Shown: positions 1-13,891 of the stretch, one piece after another
How the letters are laid out: every line of letters starts with the position of its first letter
How positions within the stretch are numbered: position 1 is the stretch's first letter
Assembly: GCA_963277665.1 (NCBI GenBank)
Contig: OY728133.1
Coordinates: 390,985,962-391,049,961 of the forward strand
Source: Viscum album
Taxonomy: Eukaryota > Streptophyta > Magnoliopsida > Santalales > Viscaceae
Length of the DNA: 64,000 nucleotides
Direction of reading: 5' to 3'
The notes under the pieces: model-generated
What the model was told of the DNA's origin: nothing
Seen by the model: the letters and a program-made list of their open reading frames with translations, nothing else
Database searches by the model: none
Made by a program: the position numbers and the translations under genes

Positions 1-3000
1 ATGTCATATAATTACATACATATATGTTCTATAAGATCATAAAACATTAATCATATCATAACCCATGAAAATAAATGGGTTTAATAAACATTTCATCATA
101 GAATAACCCATGTAAATGGGTTTCATATACATTTTTCATCATAACAAAAATCCATATAGATAAATAATAATAATTTTATACTTGTATAATATCCCTATTT
201 AATCATAATTAAAATCTATGGTGGGTTTTTTGATGAATAGAGATACCATTAAAATATCATTGAAACCTTCTTGAGGAAAATAACCTTTCAAATTTAAGAA
301 TAAATTTTCAAAATCCAAATCTATGAATAAAATAAAGAAATGATTTTCATTGAAAAGAATATTGTAAACTCACAAAGGATGATTAAAATAATATGGGAAC
401 CATGATTTAAGGAAATTATATTCATGTCGTATAAGTTAAAAAAACGATCCTTTTATACTTTTGTTGAAAAAGTTAAAAAGTACATTGTTTGGAAAAAGAA
501 AAAAATATTCCTTTCACACCATTTTGTAAAAAATAAAAATTGGGTAAAAATGAAATTAAAAATCCTATAAGAATAGTAAAAAGTTCTTGATTTTTCTAGA
601 AAACATGGATATGTAATATAAGAATAAAATAATTATCCTAATGGAGATTTAAATGTAAACAATCAAAAATATATATGAGATTGTAAAATAAAACCCTTAC
701 CCTGAGTTAATGTTTCTTTGAAAGAACTATAAACTCATGTATAATAAATTTAAATTTAATTTAATTATATAAAAGAATCATTTTCATACTTATAACATCA
801 TATATGATACATTTATAAAATTTCAACACACCTTTATTAAAATTGGTATTTCTGGGTGTTAATTGTTTCGTTTGTCATGAATATTTCCATTGAGTAGTTT
901 CAGGATTTGTATATTTATCTTGGTTAAATAACATACATAATATTAATATTGATATAGTAATAATATATATCCATTATATATATATATATATTTTTAATCA
1001 TCCATAAAGGTTATAAATATAAAAATGAATTACACCATTCATGGAGATGGTAGACCGTGTGTATGCATGAACACAATTTCAATTTTTAGAATGATGGAAT
1101 AAAAGAAAAGTAAATAATAATTCACCTTTATAGAATCATTATTTTTTATGATAAATCATATATATTCATAAAATTAATCCTCATTACCATCCATTTAAAA
1201 TATAAACAAGAATAAAATCACATCACTTCATGGAGGTGGTAGTCTATATATACACACAAATAATGTTATCGTTTCCCAACAGATTGAATTGTATGTAGGT
1301 AGACATGATATTATCATTATAGAAGAATAATTATGTAATATTTATCATATATAAAAATTATACAAATAATAATATAAATTTATAAAATATTGTGATAAAA
1401 AATAAATTGTATTGCTATGTGGAGACGGTAAGACATAAGTGTGCACAGACGATACTTTCACTTATTGTTTGATGAGAAAGAGGGTGTATAATGGAATTTT
1501 AATAATCATAATATCATTTTATATTACTGAGGATACTGAAGTTTTTATTTTATGATAAATAAAATATATTTAGAGTAGGTAAATAAGAGTATAAAAGAAA
1601 TTGATCAGTTAAGGTGATTACCTCTTCTTGGAAAGAATCTCTTTCAAACCACCTCTAAAGGACCCTTGAGTTCATATTTTGAGAAAACCATCACCTATAT
1701 AATTTGGATAGAAAAGTTTATAATATAATTTTGTAGAGTATGTTCAATATATAAGGATCAAATTGGTGTAAATAAGTGTTATATGAGGTTCCCATTTATA
1801 AGATAGGGGATGGGTACTCTTGAAATTTCATAAATTATTAAAATATAATTAACTCAATCTCAATCAAAATGGTTACAAACAACCTATAAATGGAAATGGA
1901 TGGATATTTAGACCATATATTATCCCCTTTTTAAAAATATTAAAAATTTTATGATTTTTATGTGATTTAATAAAATATTATTCCCATAAAATATCATTAT
2001 AGTCAATCTAGACACTATTCACATAATTTGACTTAAAAGACATATAGAAAATGTTATAACTAGAATATATTGTTATAAAAAAAACTAACATGTTATATTT
2101 ACCTATAAATTCGTATTATACATGAAATAAGTCAAATTATATTTCTTTTAAAATTTTTAAAACCATTTATTATATTTTTTTATTAATTGGTGAAATAATA
2201 CATCAGCGTTTCATAAAAAATCTGGGTCATTACGTAATTAATAAAAATTAAAAATATATCTATATAATTAATATAATTTTATTAATATCAAAATATAAAC
2301 TCATATTAATTCATAACTTACTTTTTACCTATGTGGAGACATAAGAGATAGTAAAAACAAAGAGAGTGATATTTTGTAACTTTATTTGATTTAAATAATA
2401 TATTTGTTATTTTCATGGAAAAGTGTCTATTAAAATAAAAAATTTGATCCTTAGGTGATAATTTTTTAATTAAATTCATAAAATAATAATTAGGATAAAA
2501 AATATGGCCTTATTAATTATTTTTAATCTATATGAACCTAATTTACCCTTTACTGAGGTGATAAATTCTACCATGGTTACTATTCATATTGACCAAAAAA
2601 TAAAAGGGGTGTATTTACCAAATATGAAACTCATGATTATAAATATGGAATTCATTTTATCAAATTTAATTTCTAAAAGTGTCATAAATTATTTTTAAAA
2701 TGATCTCATAACATGGGATGAAAACAATTTTTTTATAAAAAAATACATTTTATGGATAAAATTGGATTTGTTCTTATCCTAAAACAAGAAAAATATTTGT
2801 TAAATGTTTAATAAATTTGATCAAGTAAATAATATATAAATCTCATTAAATTCATTAATAAATATAGATTAATTTAATTTATTAATAGGATATTACATTG
2901 AGTATATACAAATAATTTTTTCTAGAAAAAAAAATCACTTTTATTTTCAAATAATATTTTTCAATTATAATCATTTGATAACTAATGAATTGAGTTTATA

Positions 3001-3184
3001 AATGTTTATACCACATATTTTTCATAATTTATTTATAGATATTCATATTATCTAATCCAACCACTATGTGATCATATTTTAATTATGTTACATGATTCAT
3101 CTAAACTCACATTTGTAATGCAAGCTATTGAGGAAATCAAATTATTTAAAGAGAAATGTTTCATAAAAATCTCAAGGAGTTACA
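1..3184 (-). repeat. Element C 3' LTR (left copy, truncated by window start)
   Basis: This stretch aligns along its length with about 30220-33411. Shared landmarks include the block around GGTTACTATTCATATT (2574 versus 32815), the paired motifs 'gagacggtaagac' and 'gagacggtaagtc' (1423 and 31660), and a common end in GTTACA at 3184 and 33411. Because the element is on the minus strand, this left copy is its 3' LTR. About the first 1 kb of the LTR lies outside the window. No coding is present. TA dinucleotide runs occur near 970-995. The copies differ by many substitutions and small indels, so the insertion is old. Confidence 0.85.
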
Positions 3185-3758
3185 TTATAAAACCCTTAAA
3201 ATTAATTACAACATTGAAATTCATCACTCAGATAAAAAATATGAGTATAGTTCATCCTCATTAAATCCATAGGTTCCCATATAGCTTCCTAAAATTAGTG
3301 TTTCCACCACAAAACTTTGACCAAATGAGTGGTATTTTTTCATAGAACTTTCTCTATATTATCTATAATATCTAATTATTTTTATTCATATGATAGATAT
3401 TTTTATATTGGTATGACCTATAAGTTCAGTACATGTGAAGTATTGGGTATGTACTTGCACAAGAGAGATACATGGAACATATCATAAACTTGAGAGATTT
3501 AGTGGAAGTGCCAATCAATAATCTAACACCCTGATACGAGAAATAATTATTGAAGTAATGATATAACTAGGACCCATAATTACCTTTAAATAAAATATTA
3601 TAAACTTGTTCCATAGATAAAGTCATAAAAAAAACTTCTCACAAAAATCAAAGTCCAGATCTCATCGATGATTGTTAACAATAACTCTTTTATCGACTGT
3701 GAGTTTCTCTTATGTGTTGGTGAATGGATATAACATTTTATGCCATTTACTTAGCTAT
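3185..3758 (-). pseudogene. pol: Element C pol, C-terminal integrase tail and spacer to LTR
   Basis: Reverse-complement translation of about 3758-3400 gives a decayed post-integrase segment of gypsy pol. It contains an HDVFHVS-like motif read here as YDMFHVSLV, and a preceding segment comparable to the RxxQKSYADxRRR and GPFEI regions. It continues the integrase fragment that stops at 25294 on the other side of element A. Stops and frameshifts are frequent. The remainder, about 3185-3400, is the untranslated spacer to the LTR, with a weak purine-rich (minus-strand) tract next to the LTR end. It is not functional. Confidence 0.6.
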
Positions 3759-6359
3759 TGTGACATCCCAAACCAGGTTACACTCAAATGTTCTCCATTT
3801 TAGTGGTCCACATGGCCTTAAGAATGCCTCCCCAAATGCCAGAGGCTGCTAATTAATAACGAGGGCCTAGAGTGTGTTTGTGGGGAGACTATTCCGTAAT
3901 GTCAAAGTGGATAACATCAAATATAATAAGAATATACAATAGTAAAAAAATGATATCAATGAATAAATCAACAAAATTAGACATAAAAAACAAACAAAAA
4001 GATAATAATAATCAAATATGGAAACTGATTCTTATACAAAATAATGATAATGTATGTCATGTCTCTATAAAGCAGGAAAATAGGTGTACATGGAAGTAGG
4101 AAATACATAATCTAAAAAAGAATAAAAAAGAACAAAAAAAACTATCCAAGAATACCAAGAGTTGTCCCAATCATCTACTACTAAACTATATCCTATGAAA
4201 GCAATCAAGTTAGATGTCCAAAGTGGGAAACTTCCCCTTATCAACACCTACATACTTATAATTTTCTAGGGTACCAATGGTGGTCCGGATAGGGTGTGAG
4301 ATAAATATCATTAGGAAACCACAAAAAATGTCTATACCATCAATTATATGAATATAAACTAAAACAATGTGCATTTATATATGAAAGTAAAGATAGTATA
4401 GTAATGTTAATACCCGATACCTACTTCACCCTCAACTGGTTTCTGAACATGAATCATTTAATTAATTATGTTCCAATTTATAATAAGTGAATTAAGAGGA
4501 TTGAAGTTATGGAAAAGGTATCATATAATGATAATAATAATAGAGTATCCAAGGTAATGACCAAGGAATCCTTGATGATGATAATAATGAAATAGGATCT
4601 AAGGTAATAATGAAGGTATCCTTGACATTAGGGGTTGAGACAACTCAATAATAACAAGAAGCCATGATAAATGGGTCTGAGTGTAATATAAGGGGAATAA
4701 CCCAAGGCATTCCACTATAAATGATTCTAACCTTGTAAAATGATCTTGTCCAAGGTAATAATGGGCTAATAATTACTAAGACTAATGGATTGAATCAATG
4801 GAGACACATGTATGAAGATATGAATCTGAATCCAATGAGTGTATCTGGGGAATTCTAATATCTAAAAATAGTGAAGAGATCTTATGGTGTCATGCTGGGT
4901 ATCCACTAGTAGAAAAGTTCTATGTTCTATGGTGGGTATCTCACTTTGAAATCTACTCCTTGAATCAGAATGCAATCCTCTGAGTTCTCAAGGAATTCTC
5001 AAGGGAATCCAAGGCTAGATCTAGTCTGACTACTCCTATAAAGATTAAATGGTCCATATGCAATAATAACCTTATACTTAATTAGTTATTCAATTTAGGA
5101 TATGTAATAGTAATTTCATTTAATAATTTGTAAGGTTCATTCTATTTCCTTTCATACTAGGTGACAAGGCTAAAAGGGAATGTAACAATTTATTAATTTA
5201 ATTACAAATTAAATTATAATGTTGATTCTTTTACCTTAAATAATCATTACAAGGTGGTATAAGGACATGCAACAAATATCAATTAATTATATTCATTTAT
5301 AAGGTTCATTCCATTTTCTTTTATTAAGAATTATAACGTAAATTGGGACATGAAAACAATTCAATTCAATTTATAGTTTAACTAGGCCAAGTGATATGTA
5401 TCAATATACTTTCCAATTAAAAATTAAGGATTTATTAATTATGTAATAACACATACCTTAGAAGGGTCAAGTGATGGAACACCCGAATGGTGAAACAAAT
5501 AAAAAATCCACTAAAGTCATAACTAAATAAAAAAACTACTTTGGGTGTACAAAGTTGAGGTCATAACCTTCAATGACATAAAAGAAAAGTTTATAATGTG
5601 CTTGAGAATATGATAAAAATTATTATAATCAAGGAATATGAATTTAATAGTATATGCCGGATGAAATCGGCATGTGAACAATATTGATAGTTTATAAAAT
5701 GGAAATACTTGATGGATGAGTCCTAAACCACCTACCTCAAGCCTATAACACTCTCCTCATCTAGTATCAACCTTTAGTTTGTCCTGGATTAGAATAAAAT
5801 GGAAGAAAATATAAACACTCTTATTATAGGGTATATTATTCTACATAAAAAATATGCATTGAGGAAAATAAAAATGATTAATGAATCACTGATCGAGAGA
5901 AATATAACATGATGACCAGATCTTGAATCAAAGTATATACCGTGATGCAATTGACAAACCTAGATCCCTTCCATGGAGGGATATTCCAACATAAAGGAAG
6001 GGGATCATTTTCTCCACTGGAGGATAAGTGATAAGAGAGGTAATTTTAAAGTATATTTAAGAAAAAAAGTGATTTTACTGATAAAATAACAGGTTTCACG
6101 GTTTGTTTGCAAGGTTGTCTAAACCGTGTACCAACCGTGTGCCTCCCACTACTTAAAAAGAGACCCTACGTGGTTCAGGTGCATGGTTTGACTAACCATA
6201 CATAAAATGTGTTGCACACATCTATTAATAGCTTTAGAGGTACTCGCAGGCATGTGGCCCTAAAATCATGGTTAGGGAAGACCGTTCACCCTACCTTACC
6301 TTTTCCCTCACATGGTTAGGGAATCCATGCAGACAAGCTCACACGGTTTCTATTAAACA
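3759..6359 (-). repeat. Element A 3' LTR, first part (interrupted by element B)
   Basis: It aligns with 22583-25180. Both copies open with TGTGA..TCCC, then share 'ccacatggcct', 'agcagtgagg' or its decayed form, and 'ggggagactattcc'. They also share blocks such as 'attaattatgttc' near 4455/23260 and 'cacatggttagggaa' near 6308/25080. The LTR is broken at 6360 by element B. The remaining ~170 bp are at 16710-16878. GAT/AAT microsatellite-like tracts near 4530-4590 match those near 23325-23400 in the partner. There is no coding. Confidence 0.87.
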
Positions 6360-9115
6360 TATAATGAACCAAAATTTTAGTAATGTAATTTACCTTCTTA
6401 TAATTATGTTATACATTATAAAACACATACATAACATAGATAACCCAATAAAAACTTTATTCTCATAAACGAAGAATGAAATAAGTGGTATTAAGGCACA
6501 TATACCAATGAAATATTAACCTAACCATTGGAATAGTAATATGAGAATTAGGAATAGTAATTTGGCTGTTAAAATAGTAACCCCCCATGAATTTATAAAT
6601 AAAATTTAGGTATATTATACCTGAAAAAAAAGATATAATTATATCATGGTATGAGTAAGTAATTTTTTTAGAAATGATAAATTAAATGTTTTTTTGTGCA
6701 AAAAGAAAATCTTTATTGATAATTTTTTAATTAATAAAATGATTAAAAGAAAATTTATTTTCATAAAATATATTCATAAATTAATATTATGTTGTATTAT
6801 AGTTATATGATAATTATATGAGACCTTAATTATTTTCTCAAAGGGTCTTAAAATCTATTATAATATTAAAATCAGTATTTTTTCAATAAATGATGATTTT
6901 ATTTAAAAATTAAATTTATAATTTCTACAAAATTATTATTATAAAATGGAATTAATTTTTTAATATAAACATTGAAAAATGGTTAGGGTGTATTTTTGGT
7001 ATTTTTCTAAAATAATTGAATTTTTAGTTAGTAATGAAATATGATGACTTACAGTATAAGCTAAATACATGAATTTTTGAGTCATGGTTGATGAATAGTT
7101 GATATAAGAACAATTATCTAGAACCATTGTTCACTATTTAATTTATCTAGTTATGATAATCAACACTATTTATTGTCTTGATACAAAATAATAAACTAAT
7201 GAATAAAATAATCAGAAAACACCCATCTCATCCCCTATAAATACCACCCCTCTCCACCTATTCTCCTCACACATTCTAGGCCTTTCATATTGTCTAAATT
7301 ATACCCAATTCTCTTTACAATCCTCTTACCCACATACAAGAACTAATTGTATCAACAAAATACCAAACCCAAGTTCCTTAAGGAGGTCCTCAATGAGACA
7401 AATTTCAAGAAGTAAAATCCTCAATTATTTTCGGTTAATTTGTTTTGTTTTCTTATCCTCTCCTAAAATACCCTATCCAAAGAGGCATGATAACTCCAGT
7501 ATTACATATATACTGGGAAATTATTGTGTTAATTTAATATACATCATAAAATATATTCTCTTATACTTTTATTCTAAAAATGAAAACATCACCCGTGAGG
7601 TGTAGATTCACCACTTTTGTGGATGATGAATTTTCATTTTCCATTATATCTCTCAAGGTTTGTTATAAAACCATTATTATGTTTAAAAAATATTTTAAAA
7701 TGTATTATAAAACTTTTTTTAATGTTATAGAACTAATTTATAGACATAATATTAAATAAAACAATACTAGTTTTTGAGTGTCATAACAAACGGTAAGATA
7801 AAGTAAAAATTTTTCATTAACATTTAATCTAATGAATCATCCTTGAATAAAAAAATAAAATGATATATAAGACCATTTAAAATTATATAATTTTATTAAT
7901 AACAAATAATTAAATTTAGAAAAATTATTTTCATTTTACATGAACTTCTATACTTGTATATAAGTGAACCAATCATGAAAACCAAGAAAATGAATGCTCC
8001 CAGAATAATGAAATTGAACTCTATAACTCATAAAAATGGTCATAAATGAACTTAATAAAACTATAACAAAAATAATAATTGTTGAAGAAGTTATTAATTA
8101 AGTAACTAATTATTATAATTTTATTATCCAAGACATTAATTACTATTTTAGAATGCATTCAGACAAAATGTAAGGGGATTATCAAACCCAAATCCCATAC
8201 TTTGGGTTATACCTCTTTCATGCCAAATTTCAGTGTGAATATTTCTTTAATACTACTTAAAAATAATTTAATTGTTCTTACCTATTATTTTCAAGGATAA
8301 ACTTAGTTTTATGACAAAGAATTATTTTTCCAAAGTAAGGGGTGGCATGCATGATTATGTTAAACCCATTTTATGACAAATAAAATGGTTTTCAAGAGGT
8401 TATTCTTGAATGTATGATTTATTAAATTCATGTTAAACCCATTTTTTCCATGGTTTATTTTATGACTATTCATGTTATACATTTTATGTGACATGAATGA
8501 TTATGTAAATGTTATGATGTGACGGGTGGCCCCGGAATTTTATATCTCTCCAATTTATTAGGTAATGTGATGTATATCATGAGATAATCTATATTATGCA
8601 TGAAAAGTATGCAAGATATTTTTAAAAACATGATGTTATCATTATGCACATATATTATGCATGAACATGATGCTATCATTGTTCACAACTATTTGTGGTA
8701 TTTGACCACTAGGACATGATGTTTCATTTTTATGCATTGCCACATTGCATGACTTTTCTAAAGTTTCCTCTCATTATTATTATAATGATACTATGATTTT
8801 TTTATGATGATGATGATCATTATCACCAATGTTCTATTGATTATTTTTCTTATTCATCATGTTACTGGGATTTTCTCTCACCGATTTCTTCTATGTATAT
8901 CCCTAGGTGATTATATGTACTAAAGAGAACAAAATATTTATAAGGATAAAAAAGAAGATTTTAAATAATTTTTTATGTTTTATTATTCATAACTAATGTA
9001 TAGTTCTAATTTTCACAAGACACTGAACCTTGAGATCTTAATTTTTTAACGTGAATATGTTATTTATCTTTAAAATGATGTAATATTTATTCAAGAAAAA
9101 AATAGTGTCACTATA
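6360..9115 (+). repeat. Element B 5' LTR
   Basis: This 2.76-kb repeat matches 13892-16709. Landmarks shared by both copies are 'gaaataagtggtattagg' (6479 versus 14010), 'cccctataaataccaccc' (7233 versus 14770), 'ttccttaaggaggtcctca' (7374 versus 14910), 'aagtgaaccaatcatgaaa' or its variant (7963/15491), and the end block 'gtgtcactata' (9105/16699). It is followed by a PBS at 9117-9128. It contains simple GAT repeats near 8805-8815 and a partial duplication around 'tattatgcatgaa' at 8593 and 8651. The short frames at 6268-6468 and 7393-7605 have no recognisable product. Confidence 0.9.
7236..7243 (+). promoter_or_regulatory. Putative TATA box in B 5' LTR
   Basis: TATAAATA sits in a pyrimidine-rich context (ccccTATAAATAccacccc) and is conserved exactly in the 3' LTR at 14773-14780, although much around it has diverged. 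Plant LTR promoters often use this form. The transcription start would be expected about 25-35 bases downstream, in the C-rich leader. The assignment is by motif and conservation only. Confidence 0.6.
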
Positions 9116-9116
9116 G

Positions 9117-9128
9117 TTGATATCAGAG
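9117..9128 (+). promoter_or_regulatory. Primer-binding site of element B (tRNA-iMet type)
   Basis: TTGATATCAGAG lies one base after the LTR end. It differs from the usual TTGGTATCAGAG by one G-to-A change. It would pair with the 3' end of initiator-Met tRNA to prime minus-strand DNA synthesis. Its position confirms the 5' LTR boundary. Confidence 0.85.
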
Positions 9129-9348
9129 AAAAAATTATTTAATTTTGGAATTAGGATTTTATAAAATTAGAGAAAACCCTTAGGATAATATTAAGTATAA
9201 GTAGAAATTCAATAATCTTTGTTTTAGAAAAATGATATACATAGGGATCCCATAAGACACAACTTTAGATTTAAGGGAAAAAAATGAATAAATTATTTAT
9301 TCATGACTTGTAAAATTATGTTTTTTAAAACCTATTTTATTTTACAAA

Positions 9349-10459
9349 ATGGTGGGAACTAGAAAAAACCTGGCCAAAAACCAGTGTGAAGGAAAATGTA
9401 GTGATATCCTAAATGAAACCCCCAATATCTTGGTATATGGAGTTCAAAACATAATGGAAATTAATATCCAATATTATAGTTATGAATAATAACTTAAACC
9501 ATACAGAATATCCAACTTCACCCAAGCATGAGGAACTAGCCATTGATTCCTTTATCTAGAAATAGAAACTAACATTTAGTGGATCTTCTGATCCACTTGT
9601 TGTGGAACATTGGGTTTACACAATGGAGAATATCTTTTAAGTTCTACATTATTCTAATAAGGATTAGGTGACTCTATCCATTTATCATTTAGATCGATAG
9701 GCTGATCAATGGTGGGAATTGATTAAGAACACCAAGACAAAGGAAGAATTAGAAGAAATGGAGTGGGAATTCTTTTAAAAAATATTTCTTGACATGAATT
9801 TCTCTCAAACTTTTCAAATAAATATGAAGAAATGATTTATAGAAATGAAGAAAAAGGAAAGAGAATCTTTGACGACCTATGAAGAAAAAATCACAAGGAT
9901 TGAAAGGTATGCCTTAGGTTTTTTTATAAAAAATAATAGAAAAATAGATATATTCATTAGAATTTTAAAACCATAGCTTCAAAAGGATCTAGATATACTA
10001 GACTTAGGGTGTTATGAAGAAGTTTTTTGATATAATCTCAAAGTATAGGTGGAGTTTGGATAATGGTTCCCTAGTTATGGAGATAATAAATTAAAGATAG
10101 AGTTTCTAGATGGAGGATCTAGTGGAAGAGTTGGAAATAAATCTTAACCATCAACATGTTAAAAATATGGGAAGAAGCATCATGGGAACTGCCTAAAAGG
10201 ACAAGGAAATGATTCAAGTGTGGGAGATATGGCCACCAATCTCATGAATACATAAGAGACATGAAGAATATCTCCAATGTGATGGAGGAAAGGAGAGAAC
10301 CTCCCATGGTTAAATGACTCAACTATAAGGAGAATAAGAATTATGCAAGCCACTTCTCTAAACCTCTAGTCCCTAAGGGTAATCAGTGTCACCAGATACC
10401 AAAGCCAAAGGAGAAAGGGAAAGATTACACCATCACTACTATTGAAGTGGAGAAATAAA
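9349..10459 (+). pseudogene. gag: Element B gag (capsid and zinc knuckle), broken
   Basis: Gag forms the virus-like particle and binds RNA. A start at 9349 opens MVGTRKN. The recognisable capsid region is about 9700-9990: ADQWWELIK, then EFF..IFLDMNFSQTF, then a TYEEKITRIERYA segment. This is the classic retrotransposon gag order of W-W, F-FP-like and Y..F..L.RYA. Near 10160-10260 a Cys/His zone reads CLKG followed by CFKC in decayed form, then CGRYGHQSHEY, with the zinc knuckle's final Cys lost. At least one frameshift separates the start from the capsid segment, and stops such as the one after EFF interrupt it. It cannot make a full protein. Confidence 0.8.
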
Positions 10460-13400
10460 ATGAAGTTGTAAAAGGTAAAATTCATATTCAATAAATAATG
10501 GAAATATTCTTATTTGATTTTGGTTCTATGTATTTTTTATATCTTGAATTTTTGCTATAACTATTGAATAGAATACCTGATACCTTGAAGAAGATATATC
10601 TATGAAAACACCTAGTGGTGAAATAATTACAACACAAGTATTGGAATCTTCTTATATTATTGTATGGGTGAATATTCTCTTAGATAATATTGTAATAATT
10701 CCCTTGGTATAATTCAATGGTATATTGGGAATGGATTGGATCTCGTTATATAGAGAACACATAAACTATCGGAAAAAATAAATATATTTTCATATTCCAA
10801 ACCTTCCCATGATCCTCTATAAATGAAATTAAGATCATGAATATTCTTTGGAATATACCTCAATGTTGTGGGTGTTAATAACTTGTGAAGATGCATATCC
10901 ATCCCAAGTGGTTGTCTTGGAGTAAAGCATTAAACTTGAAAAAATTACCATTTAGAGGGAATACATTGATGTATTTATTGAAGAGTTACCTGAAATTACA
11001 CCAGGTAGTGAGGTAGAGTTCTCAAAAGAATTTATACCCTGATCCACTCCTATATCAAAATTCCCCTACAAGATAGCCCTGATTGAAATCGAAGTGTTAA
11101 ATAAGTAGCTACAAGATCATTTGGAAAAAGGGTTCATATTCTCTAGTGCATCACCTTGGGGTGCACCAATGGTCTTTATAAAGAAAAAAGGATGGATAAA
11201 TGTGTCTGTGTATTGATTACTGTGAGATCAACAAGATCACCATAAAGAACAAGTATACTCTTCCAAGGATTGATGACTTGTTGGATCAACTATGAGGAGC
11301 TCAACACTTATCAAAGGTGGATATTCATTCTAGATGTAATCAAATGAAGGTGAATAAGGAAGATATTCAGAATATTTCAATCCATAAAAGGTATGGGAAT
11401 TATGGGTTCCTAGTGATTCCCTTTGTTCTTACCAACTCCACTAAAATTTTTATGGATTTGACGAATAAATTATTTAGAGACTACCTTGAAATATTCATGG
11501 TATTCTTTATGAATGATATTCTCATTTACTCCAAAAGAAATGAGGAACATGAAGAACATATTAGGATTGTACTGGCAATATTAATGAAAGAGAAATTATA
11601 TGTCAAGTTCATTAAGTGTGAATTTTTTATGTGACAAGTCATGTTATTAGGGAATGTGATCACAAGTGAAGGAATTTATGTGGACCCTTAAAAAAAGGTA
11701 ATTGAGGAATTGACCAGACCCAGTAGTGTCATAGATATCTATAGTTTTCTTATCACAGAAGGTACTACCGACGTTTTGTGAGAAATTTATCATGATTATC
11801 TATCCCTCTAAATAAGTTAACATACAAAATAATAATGTATGTTTGGATAAAATAATGTGAGGAAATATTCAATAAGATCAAGAAGAGGCTAATCACTACA
11901 CCTATACTCACACTACCAATAAATGGAGAACGATTTGTGATATATAGTGATGCTTCAAAGAAAGGCTCAGATTTTGTACTCATGCAGAATGATAAAGTGA
12001 TAGCATACGGCTCACAGTAATTGAAGTTATATGAGAATAACTATCTGACACATGATCTGGAGTAAGATGCTATGATATTTTTTTTGAAAATATAGTGTCA
12101 CTACCGCTATGGTGATAAATGTGATATATATATATATATATATCATGAGAGTATAAAGTATATATTCGCACAGAATGAGCTCAACATGATTCAAAGAAGA
12201 TGGATAGAGCTAACCAAGGACTGTAATTTTTCTATTCAATACCATCTGGGAAAGGTGAACAAGGTAGCTAATGATCTTAACAGAAAATAACCTACAGCCT
12301 TATCCATGATGAGAATTGATAAAGACCCCATATTCATGGATATGTAAAAGATGAATTTGGAAATAATAATGATAGGGAATACATATTAACTTTACCAAAT
12401 GATTTCCTAACCATCTATCCAAGAAAATATCAAGTAAGAATAAAGGGATGATCTAAATCTTCAAAATAAGGTGAAAGTAGTAAAGGAAGGGATGATACAT
12501 GAGTTCCACATCAGTGAGGATGTTTTCATCATATTTGGAACTAATATTTATGTACCTTAGTCACCTAAGATAAAAAAGGAGCTACTGTATAACACACATA
12601 GATAATATTTCTCTATCCATCATGGAAGTACCAAGATGCACCGCGACCTTTAAGAGAACTTCTGGTGGGATAACATGAAGAATTATATTGAATATTATAT
12701 CTCTAGAAGCTTGGTATGTTAGAAAGTTCTAGTAGAGTGAACAAATTCCAAAGGGATGATGAAATCATTGCCTATACCCACATGGAAATGGGATAATATC
12801 ACTATAGGATTTGTCACTAGTATCTATAAGGCATCCAAATGAAATAATGTGATATGGGTTGTGATGGATCGACTCTCCATGAATGCTAACTTCATTTCTA
12901 TTCAGGAAGACTTCTCGGTTGAACAAATTGACATGATATTTGTGATGGAAGTGGTGAAGCTACATGAGGTTCCTCTTTCAATCATATCTGATCACGATCC
13001 AAGGTTCACATCTAAATTTTGAATAAGTATTCAACATGATTTTAGTAATGAATTGAATTTCAGCACAACCCATCAGTCCTAAACTAATGGCCAATCTAAA
13101 TGGACTATTAAGATGATTGTGGACATGTTAAAAGCACACTCAATAGAATTAAAATGTGGATGAGATAAATATCTTTCATTGGATGAGTTATCATATAACA
13201 ATATCTTCCACTAAAGTATTTAGATGGATCCATATGAAGTTCTTTATGGGAAGCAATGTTAAACTCCAACTTTTTTGGGATGAAAATGACGAGTGATAGT
13301 TACCTATACCTAATCTTGTACAATAGATGGCAGAGAAGGTTCAAGCCATACAAAAACATATAAAAGCTACTCAAATTCTGAAGAAGTGATATGCTGACAA

Positions 13401-13860
13401 CCGTTGAAGGGATTTCAAGTTTGAAGTTGGAGACAAATTTTTCCTTCTAATTTCACTTTAGAATGGAGTCATGTGATTTGGAAAGAAAGGGAATCTTAGC
13501 CCAAGGTACATTGAACCCTTTGAGATCCTTGATAAAAAATTAGTGGAATATTATATTTCACTCCCAGTAAACATATCTCAAGTTCATGATGTATTCTGTG
13601 TATCCCTTATGATGAAGTACATACCAGATCCTTTACATGTACTGAACTAAAAGGTGGTACATTTGGAAAATGATATCTATTATGTGTAGCATCCAGTGAA
13701 GATTTTGGACCATAGAGAAAAGATTCTACATGACAATACCACCCCCTAGACAAGGTACTATGGATAAACCATAAGTATGAAGTCGTAAAATAGGAACCAG
13801 AGGAAGTGATGAGGGAGAAGTACCCTTACCCGTTTGGACCTTAGTATGTAAAATGAAATT
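10460..13860 (+). pseudogene. pol: Element B pol: PR-RT-RNaseH-IN, inactivated
   Basis: The protease motif near 10513 reads FDFGS where FDSGS or FDTGA is usual, followed by GILGMDWIS near 10719. RT spans about 11020-11680, with SPWGAPMVFIKKK, YGNYGFLVIPF and VFFMNDILIYSK. In the last of these the FIDD catalytic pair is FMND, so the first Asp became Asn. RNase H has YSDASKKGSDF (about 11940) and the tail HLGKVNKVANDL. Integrase spans about 12560-13330. It keeps its two His and the second Asp (IISDHDPRF), but the first Asp is Gly (ITIGFV) and the catalytic Glu is Lys (NGQSKWT). The post-integrase HDVFCVSLMMKYIPDP and a decayed chromodomain-like VKILDHREK lie at 13560-13760. There are many in-frame stops. 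Confidence 0.88.
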
Positions 13861-13872
13861 TCAAGGGAGAAA

Positions 13873-13890
13873 TTTTAAAAGGGGGGAAGA
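13873..13890 (+). promoter_or_regulatory. Polypurine tract of element B
   Basis: The run 'ttttaaaaggggggaaga' ends one base before the 3' LTR start TGTAATGACC at 13892. This purine tract is where plus-strand DNA synthesis is primed in LTR retrotransposons. It fixes the 3' LTR boundary. Confidence 0.85.
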
Positions 13891-13891
13891 A

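Noticed and set aside
960..1000. TA-rich tract as a promoter or origin
   Set aside because: It is a simple TA microsatellite in an LTR. Similar runs occur at 12127-12143 in RNase H, so no function can be claimed.
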